A stretch of 64,000 nucleotides of DNA from Nocardioides baculatus (lineage in GTDB: Bacteria > Actinomycetota > Actinomycetes > Propionibacteriales > Nocardioidaceae), in assembly GCF_016735675.1 (NCBI RefSeq), contig NZ_JAERSG010000001.1:868001-932000 (forward strand). The letters are read 5' to 3'. Below are positions 49,187 to 57,759 of the stretch, one piece after another. The position numbers and the translations under genes are program-made. Every line of letters starts with the position of its first letter. The stretch's first letter is position 1. The notes below the pieces were generated by a model. The model ran no database searches and was not told where the DNA came from. It was given only the letters and a program-made list of their open reading frames with translations.

Positions 49187-50641
49187 ATGGCCCTCGATGC
49201 TGCCACGACCTCCTCGGGCGAGCCCACGGCCGCCCTGCTGGCGCGAGCGCAGCAGGTGGCCGACCAGCTCCAGGTCGAGGCACGCGCGGAGGCCGAGCGA
49301 CTGACCGCCGACCTCGCCGTCCTGCGCGAGGAGGCCCGTCGGCTCGCCGCCGAGGCCGAGGCGGATCGCGCCGAGGCGGGCCGGGCGCGCAAGCAGGCCG
49401 AGCAGGTCCTCGCCGGCGCGTCCGAGGAGGCGGCGACCATCGTGGTCGACGCACACGAGCAGGCCGGCCTGCTGATGGGATCGGCCGAGAGTGCGCGCGA
49501 CGACGCGGTCGAGGCCGCCCGTGTCGAGGGCGAGCAGCTCCGTACGCAGGCGCAGGACGAGGCGATCGTGCTCCGCGCGGAGGCGCAGGAGCTGCGTGAC
49601 AGCGCGTCGAGCGAGCGGGTCGCGCTGCTCGACGCGGCCAAGGCCGACTCCGACGCGGCGATCGCCGCGGCGCAGGAGACCGCCGCGCGACTCGTCGAGG
49701 AGGCCCGTGCCGCCGGGCAGCAGCACCTCGACTCCGCCACCACCGAGGCCGAGTCGCTGCGCGCCACCGCCTCCATCGAGTCCGCCCGGATGCGCGACGA
49801 GGCGGCGCTCCACACCGAGGAGCTGCGGCGTACGGCCGGCGCCGAGACCGACCGCATGCGCGAGGCCGCGGAGCAGACCCTCGCCGCCGCGCGTGCCGAG
49901 AGCGACGAGCAGCTGCGCCACGCAGCCGAGCAGACCGAGTGGGCGACCGCGACGGTGGAGTCGGTGCTCGCCGGTGCCGCTGCCGAGTCCGACTCGATCC
50001 GCAAGGCCGCCCACAGCGAGGCCGGCGACCACGTACGCCTGGTGCGCGAGCGGGTGCAGGGCATCATCGCGGCGGTCAACGGCCGGATGGCGATCGAGCT
50101 CGCCGAGGCCAAGGTCCGCGCCGAGGAGATCACCCAGGCCGCGACCACGACCGCTGCGGAGCGGACGGCCGAGGCGCGGTCCGCCCTGGAGCAGGCGCAC
50201 GCCGAGGCCGCGCGGATCATCGCGGACGCCACCGACGAGTCGGAGCGCGCGGTCGAGCGGCTCGAGAGGCGTCGGTCCGAGGCCGAGACCGGCGCCGCCA
50301 GCCTGCGTGCCCTCGTGGCCCAGGAGGTCACCGCCAGCCGGGCCAGCGCGGCCGAGGACCGCCGCAGGGCGCGCGAGGAGTCGCTCGCCCTCGTCGCCGA
50401 AGGTCGGGCGGAGGCCGAGACGCTCCGCGAGAGCGCCCGCCAGGCCCTCGAGCGCGCCCGCGCCGAGATCACCCAGCTGCAGACCCGCCGCGACGGCATC
50501 GCCGCCGAGCTCGGCCAGCTCTCCGGCGTGATCGAGGCGCTCTCGGTCCCCGAGCGTGACCAGCTCGCCGCCACCTCCGCTCCCGAGACCCCCGCTCCCT
50601 CCGACCACCCCACCCCTGCCCAGGAGACCCCCGATGCCTGA
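49187..50641 (+). CDS. Long Ala/Glu-rich coiled-coil protein
   Basis: A 484-residue protein that is almost entirely heptad-repeat coiled coil from about residue 20 to 455 (Ala, Glu, Arg at a/d and flanking positions), with a Pro/Thr/Ser tail. No enzymatic motif. Size, composition and the neighbouring DivIVA-domain gene suggest a cytoskeletal or polarity-complex protein comparable to Scy/FilP-type coiled-coil proteins of actinobacteria; this is inference from architecture. RBS AAGGGAGC precedes ATG 49187. The frame overlaps the next gene's start by 8 nt, so the two are co-expressed. Confidence 0.8.
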   Translation: MALDAATTSSGEPTAALLARAQQVADQLQVEARAEAERLTADLAVLREEARRLAAEAEADRAEAGRARKQAEQVLAGASEEAATIVVDAHEQAGLLMGSAESARDDAVEAARVEGEQLRTQAQDEAIVLRAEAQELRDSASSERVALLDAAKADSDAAIAAAQETAARLVEEARAAGQQHLDSATTEAESLRATASIESARMRDEAALHTEELRRTAGAETDRMREAAEQTLAAARAESDEQLRHAAEQTEWATATVESVLAGAAAESDSIRKAAHSEAGDHVRLVRERVQGIIAAVNGRMAIELAEAKVRAEEITQAATTTAAERTAEARSALEQAHAEAARIIADATDESERAVERLERRRSEAETGAASLRALVAQEVTASRASAAEDRRRAREESLALVAEGRAEAETLRESARQALERARAEITQLQTRRDGIAAELGQLSGVIEALSVPERDQLAATSAPETPAPSDHPTPAQETPDA

Positions 50642-51698
50642 CGAGATGTTCACGACCGTGCGCCGCGGCTACGACCCTGCTGAGGTCGAGAAGGCCGTCG
50701 GCCAGGCGCAGGCCGAGGTCGCCGCCCTCCGCTCGCGGCTCCAGGCGGCCGAGGCCGAGGCCGAGCGAGCCCGCAGCGAGGCGAACACCTCCCGCGAGGC
50801 ACTGGTGTCCCGGGAGGCGCAGGAGCCCGAGCTGCCGACCTACGCGCACCTCGGTGAGCGCGTCGGCCAGATCCTCTCCCTCGCCGAGGCCGAGGCCGCC
50901 GAGATCCGCGACCGCGTGATCGGCGAGGTCGAGTCGCTCCGCAAGGAGGCCGAGCAGGAGGCGGGAGCCGTCCGGTCGGAGGCCGACCGCTACGCCGAGG
51001 AGACCCGCCGCGACGCCGAGGCCGAGGGCGCCCGCGTCGTCGCCGACGCCCGCACGGCCGCCGAGTCCGAGCGTGACGCCGCCGAGCGCGACGCCTCCGC
51101 CCGCCGGGCCGAGGCCGAGGCGCTGCACGAGGACGCCCGCGCGAAGGCAGCCCAGTCGGCCGCCGACTTCGAAACGACCCTGGCCGAGCGCCGCCAGAAG
51201 GCGACCTCGGAGTTCCAGGCCCAGCAGGCCGCGACGCAGGCCGAGCTCGACGCCATGAACGCCCGCAACCGCGACGCCGAGGCCACCCTCGAGCGCAACC
51301 GCACCGAGGCCGAGGCCCGCATCGCGCGGATGCTCGCCGAGGCCGAGGAGCGCTCGACGACCATGGTCGCCGATGCCCGCGCCACGGCTGACCGCGTCCG
51401 CGCCGAGTCCGACCGCGAGCTCGCCGCCGCCGCCCAACGACGCGACAGCATCAACGCCCAGCTCTCCAACGTCCGCCAGATGCTCGCCACCCTCACCGGT
51501 ACGGTCCCGGGCGTGACGCTGCCCGGCGAGCCGGAGTCCTCGACCCAGCAGCCGCCCGCGGCCGCCGTACCCGCCGAGGAGCCCGACGCACCTGCCGAGA
51601 CGCCCGAGGAGTCGGTCACCGAGGCCGAGGTCGTGGAGGCCCAGGAGGACGCTGCGGCCGAGGCCGACGAGCGCGCTGACACGCCTCCGTCGAGGTAG
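50634..51698 (+). CDS. DivIVA-domain coiled-coil protein
   Basis: 354 residues. It opens with MFTTVRRGYDPAEVEKAVGQAQAEVA, matching the DivIVA N-terminal membrane-curvature motif (F..RRGYD..EV). LPTYAHLGERVGQILSLAEAEAAEI lies at about 63-87, followed by a continuous coiled coil (about 90-285) and an acidic Glu/Ala/Pro tail. DivIVA proteins mark curved membrane at poles and septa and recruit envelope-growth machinery. It overlaps the preceding coiled-coil gene and is followed by the 66-67 bp repeat cluster. Confidence 0.85.
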   Translation: MPDEMFTTVRRGYDPAEVEKAVGQAQAEVAALRSRLQAAEAEAERARSEANTSREALVSREAQEPELPTYAHLGERVGQILSLAEAEAAEIRDRVIGEVESLRKEAEQEAGAVRSEADRYAEETRRDAEAEGARVVADARTAAESERDAAERDASARRAEAEALHEDARAKAAQSAADFETTLAERRQKATSEFQAQQAATQAELDAMNARNRDAEATLERNRTEAEARIARMLAEAEERSTTMVADARATADRVRAESDRELAAAAQRRDSINAQLSNVRQMLATLTGTVPGVTLPGEPESSTQQPPAAAVPAEEPDAPAETPEESVTEAEVVEAQEDAAAEADERADTPPSR

Positions 51699-51717
51699 TC
51701 CGGCGGCGCGCTGGCCC

Positions 51718-51885
51718 GTGAGTCTCCTGGAGACTCACGTCCACGAGCGGCTCCGAGTTGGTCCGACACGCCCGGGATGCACGCTGAGTCTCCCAGCGAC
51801 TCAGGGGCCAGGAGCGGCTCCGAGGTCGGCCGACACGCCCGGGATGCACGGTGAGTCTCCTGGAGACTGACCGTCGAGGGGCGCC
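51718..51885. repeat. 66-67 bp direct repeats, each headed by a palindrome
   Basis: Three units start at TGAGTCTCC 51719, 51785 and 51852. Unit 1 begins with the perfect dyad GTGAGTCTCC/GGAGACTCAC. Units 1 and 2 both contain AGCGGCTCCGAG and CCGACACGCCCGGGATGCAC; unit 3 is cut after the hairpin. They lie between convergent genes and probably serve as terminators. The rest of 51886-51986 shows only short TGACA/TGTCA dyads. Confidence 0.8.
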
Positions 51886-51986
51886 TCCACGGGCGACGTG
51901 TCAGGCCCGCGCTGACCATGTCGGCCCGTGCACGCCCTGACAACGTCAGCGATCCCCGGGCAGCCGGGGATCACCCACGAGCGCAG

Positions 51987-53459
51987 TCAGACGTAGCGAC
52001 GAGCCCGCTTCTCCGGTGACCCCGGGCCGGCGGCGAGGAGCGCGCTGAGCTCGTGCTCGAGCACGGCGGCGACCCGGCGGCAGAAGTCCTCGGGCTCGTC
52101 GGCGGCGTCGGGCTTCTCGGCCACGATCCGGTCGACGATGCCGCGGCGGTAGAGGTCGAGCGCCCGGACCTGCTGGGCCCGTGCCATCTCCGCGGCGTGG
52201 TCGAGGTCGCGGTGCACGATGGCGGACGCGCCCTCGGGCGGGAGCGGCGACAGCCACGCGTGCTGCGCCGCGATCAGCCGGTCGGCCGGCAGGAGCGCGA
52301 GCGCGCCGCCGCCGTTGCCCTCGCCGAGCATCAGGCACAGCGTCGGGGCGTCGAGCGTCACCAGGTCGGCCAGGGAACGGGCGATCTCGCCGGCCAGGCC
52401 ACCGTTCTCGGCGTCGGCCGACAGCGCGGCACCCTGGGTGTCGATCACCGTCACCAGTGGCAGCCCGAGCTCGGAGGCGAGCCGCATCCCGCGCCGCGCC
52501 TCGCGCAGCGCCTCGGGTCCCATCGGGTGGTCGGTCGTCTGCCCGCGGCGGTCCTGGCCGAGGAAGACGCACGGCGCCTCGCCGAACCGGGCGAGCGCGA
52601 TCAGCAGGCCCGGGTCGCGCTCGCCCTGACCCGTCCCGTTGAGGGGTACGACGTCGCTGGCGCCGTAGCGCAGCAGCCGACGGACGCCCGGCCGGTCCGG
52701 CCGGCGCGAGCAGGTGACGCAGTCCCACGCGTCGACGTCGGGCACCGACTCCTGGCCCGGGTCGGCCACCGGCGCGACGCCCTCGCGCGCGGCCATCAGG
52801 ATCGTCAGCGCCCGGTCGAGGATGTCGGCGATCTCGTCGGGCGGCAGGACGGCGTCGATGATGCCGTGGGCGTAGAGGTTCTCCGAGGTCTGGACGTCGT
52901 CGGGGAAGGCCTTGCCGTAGAGCGCCTCGTAGACCCGCGGGCCGAGGAAGCCGACGAGCGCGCCGGGCTCGGCGACCGTCACGTGGCCGAGCGAGCCCCA
53001 CGACGCCATCACGCCGCCGGTGGTCGGGTTGCGCAGGTAGACGAGGTAGGGCAGTCCCGCGTTGCGGTGTGCCGCCACCGCAGCCGAGATCCGCACCATC
53101 TGGACGAAGGCCGGCGTGCCCTCCTGCATCCGGGTGCCACCGCTGATCGGGGCCGCGACGAGCGGGAGCCCCTCGCGCGTGGCGCGTTCGATGCCGGCGA
53201 CGATCCGGTCGGCCGCTGCGCGACCGATGGACCCGGCGAGGAAGCCGAACTCGCCCACCAGCACGCCGATCCGCCGGCCGCGCAACCGTGCCTCGCCGGT
53301 CAGCACCGACTCGTCGACGCCGGACTTCTCGACCGCTGCAGCCAGCTCGGCGGCGTACTTCTCACCGATCCCGTCGCGCGACGGGGCGGTGTCCCACGAC
53401 GTCCAGGAGTCGTCGTCCAGCACCAGGTCGATGAGGTCGTGCGCGGAGAGGCGGGTCAC
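51987..53459 (-). CDS. Fused acyl-CoA carboxylase carboxyltransferase (AccD-AccA type)
   Basis: 490 residues holding both carboxyltransferase halves. The beta-like half (about 1-245) has GRRIGVLVGEFGFLAGSIGRAAADRIVAGIERA, PISGGTRMQEGTPAFVQM, NPTTGGVMASWGSLGHVTVAEPGALVGFLGPRVYE. The alpha-like half (about 255-490) has VVPLNGTGQGERDPGLLIALARFG, GMRLASELGLPLVTVIDTQGAALS and LCLMLGEGNGGGALALLPADR. It transfers CO2 from biotin to an acyl-CoA. Similar single-chain proteins occur in mycobacteria (AccD3). The Cys residues WDCVTCSRRP resemble a reduced zinc-finger remnant. GTG 53459 overlaps the peptidase stop by 4 nt. Confidence 0.88.
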   Translation of the reverse strand: MTRLSAHDLIDLVLDDDSWTSWDTAPSRDGIGEKYAAELAAAVEKSGVDESVLTGEARLRGRRIGVLVGEFGFLAGSIGRAAADRIVAGIERATREGLPLVAAPISGGTRMQEGTPAFVQMVRISAAVAAHRNAGLPYLVYLRNPTTGGVMASWGSLGHVTVAEPGALVGFLGPRVYEALYGKAFPDDVQTSENLYAHGIIDAVLPPDEIADILDRALTILMAAREGVAPVADPGQESVPDVDAWDCVTCSRRPDRPGVRRLLRYGASDVVPLNGTGQGERDPGLLIALARFGEAPCVFLGQDRRGQTTDHPMGPEALREARRGMRLASELGLPLVTVIDTQGAALSADAENGGLAGEIARSLADLVTLDAPTLCLMLGEGNGGGALALLPADRLIAAQHAWLSPLPPEGASAIVHRDLDHAAEMARAQQVRALDLYRRGIVDRIVAEKPDAADEPEDFCRRVAAVLEHELSALLAAGPGSPEKRARRYV

Positions 53460-54982
53460 GTCTTCGGCACCCCGGGCTCCGGTGTGGTCCGGCCGGTGAT
53501 CCAGCTGTCGAAGAAGGCCGACAGCTCGCGCCCGGTCTCGGTCTCCCAGTGCTCGAAGATCTGCTCGCGGGTGGCCGAGGTGTTGTCGTTGTCCTCCAGC
53601 CACGACCGGGCGATGCGGAAGAACTCGTCGTCGCCGAGCTCGACGCGCAGCTCGTTCCACATCAGCGCCGGCGCGTAGTAGATGTTGGAGCCGCCGAACT
53701 GCTGCGGGTCGTAGGCACCGGGCGGGCCGTAGTCGTCGCGCAGGCCCTGGTCGCCGGCGCGGGCCTGGCTGATGGTCTGGCGCAGCGGGGTCATGTCCTG
53801 CTCGTCCTCGTAGAGCCACTGCATCAGCATCGTCATGCCCTCGTTGAGCCACACGTCGCGCCAGTCGGCCGGCGACACCTGGTCGCCGTACCACTGGTGC
53901 ACGAGCTCGTGCGCGACCACCTGCGGCGACAGGACGTAGTCGTTGTTGCCGAGCGTGACCATCGTCTGGGTCTCCATCGCGCTCTGCGAGTCGGTGACGA
54001 CGAGGCCGAGGGAGTCGAACGGGTAGGGGCCGAGCTTGCCCTCGATCCAGTCGATCGACGCGGCTGCCGTCTGGAGGCCGTCGATGCCCTTCACCAGGCC
54101 GCGCGGCGTCCAGTAGTCGACGCGCAGGCCGCTCTCCGTGGTGTTGGCGCTGTGGGTGTAGTCGCCGATCGCCAGTGTGACGAGGTACGACGACGCCGGC
54201 TCGGTCAGCTGCCACGAGCTGGTCGTGGTCTCGCCGTCGTCGGTCATCTCGGTCAGGTGTCCGTTGGAGATCCCGGTCCACGGCATCGGCGCGTGGATCG
54301 TGACGTCGTAGAGCGCCTTGTCGGAGGGCTGGTCGTTGACGGGGTACCACGTGTAGGCACCGAACGGCTCCTGCATCGTCCACACCTCGCCGGTGTCGGT
54401 GACCGTGAAGCCGGTCGTCGAGAAGTCCCTGCGCGTCGTGGGTGCCTTCGCCGGCTTCGGCGTGCCGACGTAGTCGAGGCTGAGCTCGTAGCGCTGGTCG
54501 GCCTCGATCGGCGCTCGCACGACCAGGTCCTTGCCGCGCCGCGCGAACCCGACGGCCTCACCGTCGAGCTCGAGCCGGCCGACCGTGAGGCCGGGGCCGA
54601 GGTCGAGCTGGAAGCGCGGTGCGGTCCGGGCGGCCCGGAAGGCGACGACGGCGCTGGCCTCGAGCCGTCGCGCGCCCGGGTCCCAGTCGAGGTCGAGGTC
54701 GTAGAGCAGGGCGTCGATCCGCGGGTCGCCGACCGCGGGGTAGACGCTGTCCTCGACGGGCGTCGACTCCGCCGTGTCCAGGGCCTGCTCGACCGCGGGG
54801 ACGATCACGGGTGCCGAGGTCGGGACGGTGGCGTCCTGCCCGGTGTCGGTCGTGGACGCGGACGTGGGCGACACCGACGGGGTGGCGAGCTCGCTCCCGC
54901 TGTCGGACTCCGACGAGCAGCCGGCCAGCAGCAACGCACCGAGCACCGGCAGGACCACCGGGAGCCGTCGGCGACGCGTCAT
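53456..54982 (-). CDS. M1-family metallopeptidase lipoprotein
   Basis: 508 residues. The lipoprotein signal ends LLLAGCSSES (Cys22), followed by a Ser/Thr-rich linker to about residue 75. An N-terminal M1 beta domain is followed by the catalytic domain with AMETQTMVTLG (replacing GAMEN), the zinc site HELVHQW (His358, Glu359, His362) and WLNEGM (Glu381), plus an Asp/Tyr-rich C-terminal part. It is an aminopeptidase-type enzyme on the outer face of the membrane. It is sandwiched by 4-nt overlaps between an ECF sigma gene and a carboxyltransferase gene, so all three are translationally coupled. Confidence 0.9.
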   Translation of the reverse strand: MTRRRRLPVVLPVLGALLLAGCSSESDSGSELATPSVSPTSASTTDTGQDATVPTSAPVIVPAVEQALDTAESTPVEDSVYPAVGDPRIDALLYDLDLDWDPGARRLEASAVVAFRAARTAPRFQLDLGPGLTVGRLELDGEAVGFARRGKDLVVRAPIEADQRYELSLDYVGTPKPAKAPTTRRDFSTTGFTVTDTGEVWTMQEPFGAYTWYPVNDQPSDKALYDVTIHAPMPWTGISNGHLTEMTDDGETTTSSWQLTEPASSYLVTLAIGDYTHSANTTESGLRVDYWTPRGLVKGIDGLQTAAASIDWIEGKLGPYPFDSLGLVVTDSQSAMETQTMVTLGNNDYVLSPQVVAHELVHQWYGDQVSPADWRDVWLNEGMTMLMQWLYEDEQDMTPLRQTISQARAGDQGLRDDYGPPGAYDPQQFGGSNIYYAPALMWNELRVELGDDEFFRIARSWLEDNDNTSATREQIFEHWETETGRELSAFFDSWITGRTTPEPGVPKT

Positions 54983-55557
54983 CGCTCACCCCGCAGCAAC
55001 GGTCGCGCAAGCTTGCGGCCGTGGTGGATCTGCGCCTTCACGGTGCCGAGCGGTGCGTCGACCAGCGCCGCGATCTCGTCGTAGGGCAGGCCGTAGACGT
55101 CGCGCAGCAGCAACGGCTCGACGTACTGCGGGTGGTCGCGCTCGATGCTCTCCATCGCCTCGAGCAGGTCGAGGCGGGTGCCGGCGATGACGCTCGTCGT
55201 GCGCGGGTCGGGTCGGTCGTGCGCGCCGTCCTCGAAGTCGGTCGGCGTGGCGAGGTTCTTCAGCCGGCGGTACGTCGTCCGCGCGCTGTTGACGGCCACG
55301 ACGTGCAGCCACGTCGTGAAGCGTCCACGGCCTCCCCACGTCTGGATCTTGGTGGCGACGTTGAGCATCGCCTCCTGGCACGCGTCCTCGGCGTCACCGG
55401 AGTAGGGGAGGACGCCGCGGCAGATGTTGAGCACCCGCGGGCGCACGGCGCCCAGCAGCGACTCGAGGGCGTCGCGGTCGCCGTCGCGCGCGTCGCGCGC
55501 GAGGTCGTCGATGTCGTCCGGCGTCAGTGCGGCCCCGTGGTCCCCCGATTCAGTCAC
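54979..55557 (-). CDS. ECF-family sigma factor
   Basis: 192 residues: region 2 at about 25-95 (LLGAVRPRVLNICRGVLPYSGDAEDACQEAMLNVATKI, FTTWLHVVAVNSARTTYRRLK) and region 4 at about 130-190 (HPQYVEPLLLRDVYGLPYDEIAALVDAPLGTVKAQIHHGRKLAR). No anti-sigma gene is adjacent; instead the stop overlaps the M1 peptidase lipoprotein gene. The GTG lies 6 nt after TATCGT (55564-55569), so the message is probably leaderless. The facing Ser/Thr kinase gene starts 20 bp away and its product could regulate this factor. Confidence 0.9.
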   Translation of the reverse strand: MTESGDHGAALTPDDIDDLARDARDGDRDALESLLGAVRPRVLNICRGVLPYSGDAEDACQEAMLNVATKIQTWGGRGRFTTWLHVVAVNSARTTYRRLKNLATPTDFEDGAHDRPDPRTTSVIAGTRLDLLEAMESIERDHPQYVEPLLLRDVYGLPYDEIAALVDAPLGTVKAQIHHGRKLARPLLRGER

Positions 55558-55563
55558 CCCTGC

Positions 55564-55571
55564 ACGATAAT
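55564..55571. promoter_or_regulatory. Overlapping divergent -10 elements
   Basis: The octamer ACGATAAT holds the minus-strand -10 TATCGT (55564-55569; 6 nt before GTG 55557) and the plus-strand -10 GATAAT (55566-55571; 6 nt before GTG 55578). Polymerase can occupy only one at a time. Confidence 0.55.
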
Positions 55572-55577
55572 GCCCGG

Positions 55578-57035
55578 GTGTCCGCTCCCTCTCGTCTCGG
55601 TCGGTATCCGGTGCGCCGTCGCATCGGGTCGGGGGCCTTCGCGACCGTCTGGCTCGCCTACGACGAGCACCTCGACTCGCCGGTGGCGATCAAGGTGCTC
55701 GCCGACAACTGGACCGGCGACCTCCACATCCGCCAGCGCTTCGTCGAGGAGGGCCGCTTCCTCCGCAAGGTGGAGTCGCCCCACGTCGTGACGGTCTACG
55801 ACGCCGGCGAGCTCCCCGACGAGCGCCCGTTCCTCGTGATGGCGTACGCCGACCAGGGCACGCTGGCCGACCGCCTCGAGCTCGGCGGCCTCGAGCCCTC
55901 CCAGGCCCTGACCGTGCTCACCCAGGTGGGCCGCGGCCTCACAGCGCTGCACGACCGCGGCGTCCTGCACCGCGACGTGAAGCCCGCCAACGTGCTCTTC
56001 CGCACGGTCGAGAGTGCCCGCGGCGCGCAGGTCGTCGCGATGGTGGGCGACCTCGGCCTCGGCAAGGCGATGGACATGTCGTCGCGGCTCACGATGGTGG
56101 GCGGCACGCCCACCTACGTCGCTCCGGAGCAGGCGCAGGGGGAGGGTCTGGACGGTCGCGCCGACCAGTTCTCGCTGGCCGCGCTGGGCTACTACCTGCT
56201 GGCCGGCCGCCAGCCCTTCGACCACACCACGCTGACCGCCGCCGAGGACCCGGCGCCGCCTCCGCCGATGGGCATCGGCAACCCCGAGGCCGAGGCCGTC
56301 GTGCTCAAGGCCCTGTCCAAGGACCGCGACGACCGGTTCGACGACGTCGAGGCCTTCACCTCTGCGCTCGTCGAGGCGCTGGGCGGGCAGGTGGAGGAGG
56401 CGCCGCTGGCCTGGGTGCCGACGGCCCCCGAGCCCACCCAGGCCGCGGCCCGTCCGGCCGACACCGACAAGCTGCGCGACGCCGCCGTGCCCGTCGCCGG
56501 TCGACGGCGACGACTGCCGTGGCTCGTCGCCGGCATCGTCGCGCTGGCCGGCGGCTTCGGGATCGGGTGGGTCGGCGAGCAGTCCGCGACGTCCGAGCGC
56601 ACGATCGAGGACGCGACCGGGACGATCGAGGTCACCGTGCCCGAGTCCTGGACCACCCAGGTCGACCCCGAGCAGTGGACGCCGCCGCTCGAGGGCCAGA
56701 CCGAGCAGCCCGGTCTCGCGATCGGCTCGCGGCCCGGCTGGAACACCGCCGCCGACCCGGCACCCGGGGTGTTCGTCGGAGTGCTCGTGAGCGAGAAGCT
56801 CCCCGCCCGCGTCCCGCAACACCCTGCGTGCGAGGAGGTCGGCCAACCGATCGAGGACCTGCAGGACGGTGACGAGTCCAAGACGGTGTTCTCCAGGGGC
56901 TGCCCGGGCGCCGACGTGATCATCGAGCGGGTGGTGCAGGCGACCACCAACCGTGTGCTGTGGATCCAGGTGGCGGCCAACGACCGGTCGACCGCCACGA
57001 AGGTGCTGGCGTCCGTGACGACGTACGGCCTGTAG
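55578..57035 (+). CDS. Membrane Ser/Thr protein kinase
   Basis: 485 residues. Kinase domain at about 7-270: IGSGAFATVWLAYDE (P-loop), VAIKV (Lys39), LHRDVKPANVLF (Asp133), metal motif GDLG in place of DFG (158-160), GGTPTYVAPEQAQG. A Pro-rich juxtamembrane stretch leads to one membrane helix (313-332). The extracytoplasmic sensor (about 335-485) begins GTIEVTVPESWTTQVDPEQW and has one Cys pair (HPACEEV, SRGCPG). The same VP-W opening occurs in the two exported proteins encoded just downstream, so all three may share a sensor-like fold. GTG start, leaderless. Confidence 0.92.
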   Translation: MSAPSRLGRYPVRRRIGSGAFATVWLAYDEHLDSPVAIKVLADNWTGDLHIRQRFVEEGRFLRKVESPHVVTVYDAGELPDERPFLVMAYADQGTLADRLELGGLEPSQALTVLTQVGRGLTALHDRGVLHRDVKPANVLFRTVESARGAQVVAMVGDLGLGKAMDMSSRLTMVGGTPTYVAPEQAQGEGLDGRADQFSLAALGYYLLAGRQPFDHTTLTAAEDPAPPPPMGIGNPEAEAVVLKALSKDRDDRFDDVEAFTSALVEALGGQVEEAPLAWVPTAPEPTQAAARPADTDKLRDAAVPVAGRRRRLPWLVAGIVALAGGFGIGWVGEQSATSERTIEDATGTIEVTVPESWTTQVDPEQWTPPLEGQTEQPGLAIGSRPGWNTAADPAPGVFVGVLVSEKLPARVPQHPACEEVGQPIEDLQDGDESKTVFSRGCPGADVIIERVVQATTNRVLWIQVAANDRSTATKVLASVTTYGL

Positions 57036-57060
57036 GGAGACACACCCCAGGCCCCAGGCC

Positions 57061-57720
57061 CTAGGCCGCGCCGTCCGCCGGTTCCTTCGCCCGGCCCAGC
57101 TGCACCGACTCGGCCACCCGGCCGATCAGCTCGGACATCCCCGGCACGTCGGCGGCACGGCCGGTGACTGCGATCTCGACCTGCGCGTTGTCCGAGCCGG
57201 TGAGGTCGAGCCACGTGAGGAACCCGTGGCGCAGGTGGTTGCTGGTGACGTAGGTGTAGTGGAGGCGGCCGCCGCTCTGGCTCTTGATCGACACCGACTG
57301 CTCGTCCTCGACGAGCTCGTCGATGCGACGGTCCAACGTCCACGCGATCGAGCGGCGGTTGCTGATCACCTGCTCGACGCGCATGTAGTAGCCGAAGGTC
57401 GTGAAGTCGGGTGGGCGCCACTGCCACTCCGTGAGGGAGTTGGTGGTGAACCGCCACCCGTCCGGCACCTCCAGCGAGAGGCCGAAGTCGCCGGTGCCGA
57501 CCCGCTGCTCGACGAGCCGGATGCCCGGCGCCAGCGCGGGGAAGTCGGGATCGGCGAACAGCTCGGGCGTCGGGTCCACCGGCAGGCTGGGCTCGGCCGC
57601 GATCGGCGTGGCCGCACCGGAGCCCGTCGGCGCCTCGCCGAGGGCCCACGACGCGCCGAACCCGGCGCCGGCACCGAGCGCCAGCAGCAGCACCAGCACC
57701 ACCGGCCCCCGCCACGTCAC
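57061..57720 (-). CDS. Exported single-helix protein, paralogue 1
   Basis: 219 residues. A membrane anchor at residues 4-24 (RGPVVLVLLLALGAGAGFGAS) is followed by a beta-rich domain with FGLSLEVPDGWRFTTN, EWQWRPPD and YVTSNHLRHGFLTWLDLTGSDNAQVEIAVTGRAADVPGMSELIGRV. I chose GTG 57720 because it aligns with the start of the paralogue (TWRGP against DWRGP) and TAGATT (57728-57733) ends 7 nt upstream. Function unknown; a similar domain forms the outer part of the adjacent kinase. The Trp-rich strands suggest a ligand- or envelope-binding role. Confidence 0.8.
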   Translation of the reverse strand: MTWRGPVVLVLLLALGAGAGFGASWALGEAPTGSGAATPIAAEPSLPVDPTPELFADPDFPALAPGIRLVEQRVGTGDFGLSLEVPDGWRFTTNSLTEWQWRPPDFTTFGYYMRVEQVISNRRSIAWTLDRRIDELVEDEQSVSIKSQSGGRLHYTYVTSNHLRHGFLTWLDLTGSDNAQVEIAVTGRAADVPGMSELIGRVAESVQLGRAKEPADGAA

Positions 57721-57727
57721 GGCGGTC

Positions 57728-57733
57728 AATCTA
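57728..57733 (-). promoter_or_regulatory. -10 box of probable leaderless paralogue-1 mRNA
   Basis: TAGATT on the minus strand, 7 nt before GTG 57720. Confidence 0.45.
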
Positions 57734-57759
57734 GGCCACGCCGGCCCGGTCCGCCGGGC

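Noticed and set aside
51718..51885. CRISPR-like repeat array
   Set aside because: Only two full units and a partial one, the whole 66-67 bp unit is repeated rather than a short repeat with unique spacers, and no cas genes are near.
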